Shown here one piece after another: positions 34,190 through 44,831 of a DNA stretch of 64,000 nucleotides. Origin of the DNA: Ilyonectria destructans (Eukaryota > Ascomycota > Sordariomycetes > Hypocreales > Nectriaceae). The stretch lies in the NCBI GenBank assembly GCA_020740775.1, contig JAHEWK010000024.1:648625-712624 (forward strand), written 5' to 3'. A program made the translations under genes and the position numbers. Under the pieces are notes generated by a model. It was not told the DNA's origin and did not search any database. It worked only from the letters and a program-made list of their open reading frames with translations. Each line of letters opens with the position of its first letter. The stretch's first letter is position 1.

Positions 34190-35565
34190 TTATATCTTCC
34201 TCGGGGGGTTACCGCTGAATTGCTTCCGCCTGTTCATCTCCCGCGTCGCGAGGTCTCCGTTGATGCCACCAGGGGCCACGCGCTCCTCATTTGTAATGCT
34301 TCCAAATCCAAAGTCAGGTTTCCCACCCAGGCTGCCGAAGATATCGCCAACGTAGTTCTCGGTGGCGATACCATCTTGGAAGGTACAGTCCCAGTTCTCC
34401 ACGATGCCCTTGACGATTAGAGAGCCTGCAATAAAAATATTGTCGATGGCAATGGAGAAACCGTTCTGTTGAGCGTCGGTGAGGTGCTCTAAGTCGGAAC
34501 GCCCGGGGGGAGGGCGGTCAAAGTTGGAGCCTCGAGACAGATGTTAGGATACAACTCTTCTCAAATGGGAGTAAATGGAATGAAAAAGCCAAATCTTACC
34601 AGTTCGAAGGACGATAACCCTCCCAAAGTCCACAAGCTTCTCAATCGCAGCTCTTATCAAGACTTCCAGTGTCGCATTGTCCTCCTGAGCACTCATGCAG
34701 TAGGAACCAGTCCCATTGGTCCAAACAGACGTTGTATTCTCAAAAGCCTCCGAAAGTCTTCTTCCCGAGTAGTACACGTCGCTCGTGGCGGTGTCGCATT
34801 TTATCACGCTGGGTGGTTGGGATGCCATCTTGTATGACTCCCCCAAAGGTTTGTACAAGTTCCTATACGACTGTGGACCTTCTGCGTCCTTCAAGGTCGC
34901 TCCAGACGCTAATTTGTACACGGTATCTTGTAATTCAGCATTCAGCTCAAATACTTCGGTGCCATAGGTGATGAAGGGGTACTCGAGGGGTTGACTGCGT
35001 CCGTAGGCAATATACCCAGTTAACCACTCAGCTGGGAGCGATCTTGCGTCGATTTCATATTGTAGTGCCACTTGAACAGCATACCTGGCCAGGGCGACAG
35101 TTCCCAAGGTACCATATCGGGGATTGACACCTGCTATTCCGGCAAGAAGGAAGTATGTTTGGCGGAGGTCGAACATGGGAGACAAGACAAGCGCCATGAG
35201 GCTTGCCGCCGAGTTTATCTCGCCTTCTCCCAAGGTGAGCTGGCAGATGTTGTTGTCCTCAGTGCAGAAGGCCCGTGGAAAGAGCATCGAGAAGCCAGCG
35301 GAGTGTATAGAGTGCGATGTCAGATTCCCAAGACCGGAGCTGGGAAGCCGGTCATGCCAGATCTGACCCTCGGGTGACCACTTCGATTACATGTCAGTAA
35401 CTTTCCAAGGCATTATATATTGCATAGGCTAACCATAGAGATTATCATGACTTTGGGCGTCACCGGGTCCGCTCTACTAGAGTTAGAGGGAGATGGTCGA
35501 GCCTCCACATATGTCATCAGTGGGCCGTAGAGGGCTAAGGTCAGGATTAGGTTAAGGAGAAGCAT
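34190..35565 (-). CDS. Purine nucleoside permease (NUP) family protein
   Basis: Three exons (35434-35565, 34600-35380, 34190-34530) give 417 residues. The first 22 residues (MLLLNLILTLALYGPLMTYVEA) look like a signal peptide with a cleavable end. Family blocks follow: KVMIISM joined to WSPEGQIWHDRLP, then TEDNNICQLTLGEGEINSAA, YFLLAGIAGVNPRYGTLGTV and YAVQVALQYEIDAR. Next come KCDTATSDVYYSG and MSAQEDNATLEVL, and after the last intron GSNFDRPPPG. These match the NUP family, named for the Candida albicans nucleoside permease, although the fold resembles nucleoside phosphorylases and the signal peptide suggests a secreted or membrane-associated location. Frame and phases agree across both introns. 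Transport versus enzymatic function is not settled by sequence. Confidence 0.9.
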
Positions 35566-38308
35566 GGTGAAATAGAGAAATTTGGGGTTCAAGTCTTGGT
35601 GTTGGGTAGCGGGTCGATGGGAAAATATGGCTCGCCTTGTGGCTCTCGTGAGAGAATTTATCTTTGAAGAGACTCAAGGCGAGTGACTAGCAGCTGGCGA
35701 TCTAAGTCTTGAGAGGGGTAAAATGGACAGCTCGAGACTCATGTCGCCGAGATGTTACACCCCTTTGTTGATATCTAGAGGATACTAAAGGCGATGAGAT
35801 GATGTCTCGTGTGACTGAATCACGTCGAGGAAAGAGTGACAAGAAACACGGGAGGAGTCAGAGAAGACGGACACCGGATATTGATTGGGATCTCGGAAGT
35901 GATTGTCGTTAAAACGGCTACAACGCCGGGTCAGGAGGAGGGTGGGTCTATGCTGGGGGAGTAACTCATCTTAGATACTCTCCAAGAGACAGGGATCCAA
36001 ATCATGTTCGAGCTCGTGCTCAACTCTGAAGGAGCGAGCTGAGCAAATGGGAGTGAATCTTGCAAAGACCTCCCTTTCCAAGTGTACGTGATAGCAGAGA
36101 GGTGTTTAAAATAGACTGCCTTGGACGGGTATTATGGAGCGAGACCAGTTGTGTGGTGGGGGGAACATAGCTTCGCCATATTTACAAGGACAGTAAACAA
36201 GTGCCCTGACCAAGTACAGATTCATCGGCATACTCGAACCGAGGTCTCGGGTGTCGTCTTGGGCGAGAGGACACGGGTAGCAAGACAAGACCAGAAACAG
36301 CATCATGGCGTTTCGAACACCCGACGGGTCCTAACCTAACCACGAGACAAATCTGAAGAGACGAAAACTTTATAATGGGTGGATTGAAAGTGAGTCGCAG
36401 CTTGTCTCATCTCGCGTGGATGGCAAGTCCAAGCTACTGGGAGTTGATTGCTCCCCTTGTACAACCTCGAACAGACCCTCCCGGGGACGAAATGAGCCGT
36501 GGATCTGCCAGAAACGGGGTCCTCCTTCATTCACTCTTTTTCGCGTTGCCGTGTAACTTGTTCCCTGGGACAGTTCTTGGATTAGCCGACGGCGGGTCTG
36601 AGGAAGCATGTCTCAGTCGATCGAGTTGGGTGCCGAAACAACTGGATGAGAAACAAACATGTCGAATCGATTGGCTTTCACAAACGAAAGCCGATTGTCC
36701 CCGGTTACCCCAATGTTAAATGGGTTGGGGAGACTAGTTTGGTCAAACACGAGGAGTCTTGTGCCATGCCACGTTGTATGAGAGGGACAGTTGGTGGTGA
36801 ATGGGAACAGGTGGTATGAGTCCTTTGGCTGGCATGTGTCTCTATCGTACATGCTTTTAGCATCTAAGTAGAGTTGTAGAGCGGATGTGTGGTGTTTCGG
36901 CGACAGGTCCTACTTGAGTCGTATTACGTTCGTTTCTTTGCCCACTTCTCCATTGTTCCTCATCAGCCACGTGAGAATTCGCTTAGCCAGATGGATGCGA
37001 AATCTCGCTGCGCAAGTGTTATAGCCCACCCCTCCGGTACGTCTCCCATACACGCGGCATTGAAATAACGTCCGGGTAGCGCAGGGAAGAAATAATGCGG
37101 TATATTTGAGTGCTTTTCTTTCTGGTAAACAAGTAGTGGTTGGATGTGGCCAACTGACACCACCTGTGACGTAGGGTAAGCGATGATGCAGAGGCAACTC
37201 ACCCTGCATATCTTCCACTTAGGTGGAGTCGCTAGAGGGGAGGCGTCCAGTATAATGCTTAGTGGCTGGCGGAAAACGCGCAATTCGATTTGAGTTTAGG
37301 TGGCTGCTCTTGGCTCAAACGTAATGGGACGAGATTGTGCTCAAGGAAGGAACCTGGGGCGATGGAGGTCCACAAAGAGGGAAGGAAGGTACACGGCCAA
37401 GAAACCCCTGCCCAATTTACAGAGCCTGCAACGCAACCAGGAAGCACACTGTCATCGACATCCGAGATTATGAGCGTCATCAGTGTTGGCACATAACATC
37501 ACGAATCGAGAGCCGGCCCTCCATCAAGCGTGAACGAAACAGCATTGACACGCCAAAATAAAATGTTGTGGCATTTCTTGCTGCCATTGACACTGATGCT
37601 AACGTTGGATTTGCTGCTGGCCTTGCTGATCGACAGATACCCAAGACTTTTCGCTTGAAATTCACCAGCAATGCGCGTCCAGATCCTGCAGGAGGTCCCC
37701 GAATGATGAACAAAATGAACCGCTGCGACAAATCTTGGCGCCCCAGTGACAGACACACTGGCGACCCCCTTCTCCTCACCGAGGAAGACAAGCGCCGCAA
37801 GGTCGCCAAGACCACCAAGACCACTAAGGACACCCACAAGCATCAATGGGAGGCAGCCAAATCAACCCTCAGTCCATGATAGTCCTGGATCAGTCGTTTC
37901 CGCCTCTACCAAAGAACAACAGCCCTAGCTGGTCGTTCCCACAACGTCACGCTTACTGGGCACCCACCACGCGCTCTTGAGTCCGACTCCATCGCCGCGA
38001 AGATCATGTCCACTTAGGCTCATGATGGGATGAGCCGGGGTTTGACGCCAAGGACCAGTTAAGCAGCAGCCCCAAGTCATTCCGAAGTGGGGCCGCGCCG
38101 CAAAAGTGACGAGGACAAGTCCTGTTGCTCTGCCTTGGTGACGCCCATGGGTTAGATTTGATGTCCGCGGCGCCACACTACGGCCCTCCCCACTCGCAGC
38201 CGTGAGCGTTCTGCCGGTTCTCTCTGTTCCCCGGATCTGGCACTTCCACTCAAGGCCGCCTTGTTTCGCGTGTCGCCGTTGCTTCGCCGTCGTCTCAACC
38301 CCCCTTCG
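35566..38308. other. Divergent intergenic region, 2.7 kb
   Basis: Between the divergent NUP and Ca2+-ATPase genes. Open frames (for example plus 36375-36719 and the pair of minus frames at 36910-37283) overlap without domain resemblance, so I call none. The last 160 bases before 38309 are C/T-rich and probably leader. Confidence 0.4.
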
Positions 38309-41300
38309 ATGGATGAGATCAGGGCCGCGCCGGATGTACGCCCCGGCCATGGTGCCGAGTCAATTGTCGTTGCGCCCCAGCAGCTCCCCCCAGACGTCCA
38401 AGACGACACCGCAATAACCTCTCAGCTTTCCAACCCCCACGATGCTTCCCTCGACTTTCGCGAAGAGACGGTCGATCCGACAAGCAACTTTGCCTTCTCT
38501 CCGAACCAGCTTCACAAGCTTCTGACCACCAAGAGCCTTCCTGCCCTACGCGCTTTCGGAGGCCTCCCCGGCCTCGCAGCCGGCCTTCGCACCGATATAT
38601 CCTCTGGCCTGAGCATCGACGAGACCAACCTTGATGGGACGGTAGCGTTTGACGAAGCTGTTTCCGCTGGCCGCGATGGACACTCACCCGCTATCATCGA
38701 TGGGCCGCCGCCGCCGACACCTCCCACCCTCCTCGCCCAAGGTCTGCGACTCGGCGACCCTCCCGATAACCACTACGTCGACCGGAAACGAGTCTTTGGC
38801 GAGAACCTCGTCCCTCAGCGCAAGCAAAAGTCCTTCTTTCGGCTCATGTGGATTGCCTTCAACGACAAGCTCATAATTCTCTTGACCATCTCTGCCACCA
38901 TCTCCCTCGCCATCGGAATTTACCAGACCGTGGATCCCTCCGTGGATTCCTCGCGCATCGAGTGGGTTGATGGCGTCACTATCGTCGCTGCCATCGCCGT
39001 TATTGTGATAGCGAGCGCTGCCACTGACTGGCAAAAGAATCAGAAGTTCAAAAAGCTCAATGAGCGTAAGGACCAGAGGAATGTGACGGTGATCCGCTCC
39101 GGCAGATACCAGACCATTTCCGTCTACGATGTGCTGGTAGGCGACATATTGCATGTCGAGGCCGGTGATGTTGTTGCTGTCGACGGTATTCTTGTACAAT
39201 CGTCTTCGCTCCAGGTAGATGAATCTTCCATATCTGGCGAGTCTGCTCTTGTCCACAAGACGGTTCCAAGCGACAACGATCCCTTCCATACCGTCCATGC
39301 CGACCCCTTCATCCATAGCGGCACAACCGTCTCTCGAGGAGTCGGTCGCTACCTCGTCACGGCTGTTGGCCTCTACTCTTCATACGGACGCGTCCTGGTG
39401 TCCCTGAGGAGCGATGTGGAAGAGACACCGCTACAGGCTAAGCTGGGACGACTTGGAAAGCAACTCATTATCATCGGCAGCATTGCTGGCTCTATTTTCT
39501 TCCTCATCCTCTTCATCCGCTACATGGTTAACTTGCGAAATCTCAAAGTTGAGCCGTCTCAGAGGGTGGAAGATTTTCTACATGTGCTCATCTTGTCCGT
39601 CACCGTCGTGGTCATCACCGTCCCGGAAGGTCTGGCCCTCAACGTCACCATTGCATTAGCTTTTGCAACCAAGCGTATGCTCAAGGACAATAACCTCGTA
39701 CGCCTTCTTCGGTCTTGCGAGATCATGGGAAATGCCACAACTGTGTGCTCAGACAAGACGGGAACTTTAACGCAAAACAAAATGACTGTCGTGACTGGTC
39801 GCATTGGGCTCCAGTGCTACTTCGATGACACGGATTTAGCTGACACGGATCTGGACATGTCCATGTCCAGGGCATCTACCATCAAGTGTGACACTTCTGC
39901 TCAGCTTGTGACCACGTTGTCGACAGAATCTAAGACGTTGATCAAGGCCATTGTGGCAGTGAACTCTACTGCCTTCGAAAGCGACGATTCCGGGTCTTCC
40001 GAATTCGTCGGTTCAAGTACCGAAACAGCCTTGTTGGAATTCAGTCGCCAACATCTGGGCATGAACCCCCTGGTGGAGGAGAGGGCCAACTGCCCTGTCG
40101 CCACCATGCTTCCATTTGACTCCTCCCGCAAATGGATGGCCACTCTTATTAAGCTTCCTAACGGCATGTATCGCTTACTGGTCAAGGGTGCCGCTGAGGT
40201 TGTCTTCGAGTACTGTGCCTTTATCGTCTCTGATCCAACATACAGATTGCCACTGGCGCGTCTATCTGAGGATGACCGGGCGAGTTTCAACAATACTATC
40301 CAGGACTATGCTTCAAAACTGCTACGGCCTGTGGCTATGGCATACCGAGATTTTAACGCGTCCGAAGTATTCGAGGACCCAGACGATGACCCAGAGTCTC
40401 TCAACCTTGAATGGCTAGCGTCCGGCATGGTCTTCCTCGGCGTCTTTGGAATCCGGGATCCGCTACGCCCCGAGGTCGTGGAGTCGGTCCGACAGTGTCA
40501 GGCGGCGGGTGTCTTTGTTCGTATGGTTACGGGGGACAATTTCCTCACTGCCAAGGCCATTGCTGCAGAATGTGGCATCTACACCGCCGGCGGCATCGCC
40601 ATGGACGGGCCTACATTCCGAGATTTGACATCAGAGCAGCTAGATGCCGTCATCCCTCGCCTGCAGGTTCTCGCCCGATCGAGCCCCGAGGACAAACTAC
40701 TCCTAGTGTCACATTTAAAAGGCATGAATGAAACTGTGGCCGTTACCGGAGATGGCACCAACGATGCCTTGGCTCTCAAAGCCGCAGACGTTGGATTTGC
40801 CATGGGCATCCAGGGCACAGAAGTGGCCAAAGAGGCAGCCTCCATCATCCTTCTAGACGACAACTTTGCTTCCATCGTAAAGGCGTTGGCCTGGGGTCGA
40901 ACTGTCAACGATGCGGTAAAGAAATTCTGCCAGGTAAGATAATGACGTGACCCCTTTTTGTGTGTTGAGCAAACAACTAATGTAGTGCCGTAGTTTCAAT
41001 TCACGATCAACTTAACTGCTGGAATTATTACCGTCGTTTCAGAACTTGTAGGGGATGCTATATTCACAGTCGTTCAACTACTCTGGATTAACTTGATAAT
41101 GGATATTTTTGCGTCTCTTGGTTTAGCCACCGACAATCCGTCACCCGACTTCCTACTACGGAAACCCGAGCCTCGAAATGCTCCGATAGTTAGCATCACA
41201 ATGTGGAAGATGATTATCGGGCAGGCACTCTACCAGCTTGCAGTAATTTTCGTCGTCCATTATGCTGGCTGGGACTTGTTCAGCCCTGATACCGAGTTCG

Positions 41301-42181
41301 AAGTTGAGAAGCTCCAAACATTCGTCTTCAACATCTACGTGTGGATGCAGTTCTTCAATCAGCACAATTGTCGGCGGGTTGACAACAAGCTGGACATCTG
41401 GTACCAGGGTGTGTTGAAAAACCCTTGGTTTATCGGGGTGCAACTCATTACTGTGGCTGGCCAATTCACCATCATTTTCAACGGAGGCGAGGCGTTCGAC
41501 ACAAGACCCCTGACGGGCTCGCAATGGGGGTGGAGTATGCTCTTCGGAATCCTGACGATCCCACTGGGCGCGTTGATCCGACAAGTCCCGGACAGCGTAG
41601 TGCAGTCGTTATTTGACGCATGTCGGATAGGGTATAACAAAGCTGCCAAGCCGTTCCGAGGATGCTTTTCCTGCCTTATTCCCAAGAGGTTCAAGAAGCG
41701 CGACGACGAACAGCCAGATCAGGAATTGGGCCGAGTAGAGAACATTATCCAAACACTGGGCTTGGGTTCAGAGCCAGTGGATCAGGATGTGACTACAACA
41801 GCGGATCAGAGAGCAGCGCTAGAGAGTTCGGCGATATTGAGGAGACAGGAAACGGAAAGACACACCAGGGAGATTGACCTGAAGGGACTTATCGAAGCAG
41901 CCAAGTTGGGCCGGGAGTATGGTGGTGCTACTCTGGAGCTTCACCCGCGAACATTGAAGGATGATCCAATTCTAAGGGCAAAGAGCGACAGCACGGTGCC
42001 TCCAAGCCAAGACGCTGCATTTATGAGGTTCGTCGCAGTGAATCGCAAAAGAAACCGGAGACAAGTGCGAAACCCGACAAGCCAGGTTTCTCAGAACGCG
42101 CGACAGTCTCAGGCACAGACCCCGACAAGGAGGTCAAGCGGTTTTAAATGGGAATCGCTGCTGAGGTCGAAGAGAAGGTGA
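38309..42181 (+). CDS. pmc1: P-type Ca2+-ATPase, PMC1/PMCA type
   Basis: Two exons (38309-40933, 40994-42181) give 1270 residues. The upstream frame is open but has no ATG before 38309. After a roughly 190-residue N-terminal region come the membrane and catalytic blocks: VDESSISGES (actuator), PEGLALN in TM4 (439-445), CSDKTGTLTQNKMT with phosphorylated Asp482, KGAAEVV (nucleotide site), MVTGDN and TGDGTNDALALKAADVGFAM. After the intron, QFQFTINLTAG and QLLWINLIMDIFASL (TM5-6) follow, then a basic C-terminal tail. These are PMCA/PMC1-type pumps, which load Ca2+ into the vacuole. TM4 normally reads PEGLPLA in fungal PMC1; here Pro and Ala are replaced by Ala and Asn, while the TM6 Asn and Asp are kept. 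The substitutions could mark a divergent paralogue. The basic tail may be regulatory. Confidence 0.93.
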
Positions 42182-42411
42182 AGAAGGCTAAACCGGAATC
42201 GTAATACTCGAATCACCCATCGAGAAGAAGGGTTTGAATAGAGACAGTACAGTAATATGACGACTACGAAGTTATGATGGATAAACCATATAGGGAACGG
42301 TACCAATGATATATTTGTGGTTTTCTTTTATGTGGATACTTGCTAGGCCGCTCGATGCTGTTTGTAAGTGACCCAAGTTGCGTTTCTAACCAAAGCTGTT
42401 TCCTGTACACA

Positions 42412-43921
42412 TTATGTCACCTTGATTACCGACTCCTGGATGGCGCCGCCCAGCTCATCTCGCGGATACCCAGGCCCGCGCATGAGGCAGACGGCGCCAC
42501 GGGCCAAGTTGGACACAAGCAGTCCGATGCTAAGCTGCATGGTCAGGACGTTGGGCCGCGGGCGTAGTTGATTGGGGGAGAAGAAGTCTACAAAACTCCA
42601 GCTGTCTGGCTGTGCGGAGAGGACCTCGCTGGGCGGGTTGTTGGGTGATGACGGGTTGGCGATGTTCAGCTCGATCGTCTCGGCGTCGATGATTCGGCCC
42701 CCGAGGGCCAGGAGCTGCTTCTCGACGCCCAGGATGCTAAGATATCCGGGGTCGCGATTGTTGGGACGGGGCTTGTAGATGCCGGTCCAGCCCAGGTCCT
42801 CAAAGGTGGGGTTCAAATCGCTCCTCGTGAAGACTTGGGAGCCGTGTTGTCCATACGGCAGATCAATGACGCGATACATGTCTCCGCTGCCCGGTCCCAG
42901 CAGCCATCGCAAGCGGATCAACATATCGCCCTTGTCCGTATAGTGTAGGTTTGTTCCGAAGACGCGCTCTTCCTCTGACTGAGGTATAGGTGGGTGTTGG
43001 GCCTTGGTGAGGATAAGATATGCGATGGTGAGGCTTGCCTTTGCGAGGCGGTAGGCGAAGGAGTCCTGGGACAGAGGCACGCGAGCTCCCCAGTGCTTCG
43101 CTCCAACGACCGGATGATTCGTGATAGTCCAGCCATTTCCGTATATTTGGGGAGGTAGCGGAGGGGCTGCGACCATGGCGTTGCCTAGAGGTTGATCAGG
43201 GATGTGGTAGTCGGTGCCCGGTGGTCCTGGTAGGGCGAGGATGAGGGCCGATTGGGAGGCGCGGTAGGCTGGGTCGGTTCCTGTTTGCGTATCGCAGTCC
43301 ATGGTGTCTTCGGAGGAGTGACTAGACGTCGAAGAATCGCCTGGTGGTGATGTTGAGGAGTGGCCTGGCGTATCGTTCTCGGGGATGCCTGCCAGCAGTT
43401 TGGTTGTTGATGTTGATGTAGATGTTGATGTAGAGGTTAATGTAGAGGTTAATGTAGATGTTGATGTAGAGGTTGATGTTGGCTCAACAGCTGGAGCCAT
43501 GGATGGTGTACACGATGCATCTTCCTCGTCGTCTGGTCCAACGACTTCATGGGCCAAGGCGAGAATGCGTGCCATAGACCGACGCAAGCTCCCAACTAAG
43601 TTGGGCTGCTTGTTAACGACCTCAGTCTCGAGCATCTCATCGACGAAGCTGACAAAGATGGAGCTCATCTCCTCGACGACCTCCTCCAACCGGCGGAGCC
43701 TCTTGCCCTGCTCCGCTTCAGCTGCCTGCCTCCGCCTGCGGAAGACATTCTGGGCCTCGCGGTTGCGTTGGCGGCGGGCCTAGACGATGATAAGCGTGTG
43801 TTGAATCTATTAGCAGCGAGGGCTGATGTGTTACCTTGAGAGTGTCATCGTCTACTTCGGAGGGGTTGGAGGGAGGCCGACCTCGTCGCTTGACGGGGGC
43901 GGGGTTGGGATGATCTGGCAT
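42412..43921 (-). CDS. bZIP transcription factor with AT-hook-like motif
   Basis: Two exons (43835-43921, 42412-43779), phase 0, give 484 residues. Exon 1 encodes KRRGRPPS (about 11-18), an AT-hook-like core. Exon 2 begins inside the basic region: ARRQRNREAQNVFRRRRQAA has the NxxAQxxFR signature of Pap1/AP-1-like fungal bZIPs, followed by a short heptad zipper (LRRLEEVVEEM). A Ser/Thr repeat of about 26 residues comes from imperfect 12-base DNA repeats near 43400-43480. The C-terminal half is globular, with an RVFGTNLHYTDKGDMLIRLRWLL block and a FVDFFSPNQLRPRPNVLTMQ block, resembling the tail domain found in many fungal bZIP regulators. It is probably a nuclear DNA-binding regulator; the targets are unknown. 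The splice join inside the basic region is what makes the zipper contiguous. Confidence 0.87.
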
Positions 43922-44759
43922 GGGAGGACTTTATAACGGATGGATCTTTAAGAGATGTTTGAGATGTGCTTGGTGGATTGGTGGAGAGGGATGCGGTGGG
44001 GGCCAGAGAACGGAGAACAGAGAATGGAGGATGAAGAATGGAGAATGGACAGCAACGGTGGAGTGGTCTGACTATGTCCAATTCCGGATTTCTTGAATCG
44101 ACGACAGAAGAGCCTTCCCACTTGGATGAGCAGCTGCGAATTACCAGCCAAGAAGATGTTGATGCGGATGTAACAAGGCTCCATGTATGAATAAATGAAG
44201 AGCGTGACTTGACTCGTTGGGAGAAGAGTGCCTGGCAGCTTGTCGGTTTGTGGCTTGTGGCTTGTGGATCACTAATCGACCAGACTCGGGGCCGTTACAT
44301 CACAAGTCCGACTCACTCGGCGTGATGCGGGCGACGGTAACAGCTCGGATAGCCATTAGCGGGTGCCAAAAAACGTTAAAAAAGGGTCACGGGCTTTAAA
44401 ACAAGACGGCGGTTTATTATGCCGCGGCGTTTTATTTGGTTGTTTGAACTTTTTGGCTTTTTTTGGAGCGAGGTAAGCAAGCATGGATGATGGGCTGGCA
44501 GTGACATGTATATGCTCGGCCCGTACGAAGAACGGAGAACGCTTCACACAAATGAAGCGACTCGGTTGGACCATGTAACTAGACTTGAGACAAGAACATA
44601 TGAGAATAAATAACCGAAAAGACGGAGAAGCAACCAGATTGATCCAAAAGCGTGTACTGCACTGTAACCATGTCACAAAGTCAATCCTCCCTTCCTCTTC
44701 ATGCCCTCCACTCGCGGATGGACTCAACACCCGATCCCGTCCCGATTTTCCCGGTGCCG
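43922..44759. other. Intergenic, no gene
   Basis: Promoter of the bZIP gene and 3' flank of the ABC transporter. Short minus-strand frames only. T-rich at about 44440-44470. Confidence 0.5.
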
Positions 44760-44831
44760 CCTCCGCCATGACCTCCGCTATCGCCTCCACTATCGCCTCC
44801 ACTATCACCCCCGCTGTCACCTCCGCTAGAA
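44760..44831. repeat. 12-base tandem repeat at the ABC stop codon
   Basis: Six imperfect 12-base units (plus-strand CCTCCGCTATCG type) run from 44760 to 44831. The ABC transporter stop codon (44826-44828) falls inside the last unit. In another frame the array would encode Gly-Gly-Asp-Ser repeats, so small slips here could change the tail of the transporter. Confidence 0.75.
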
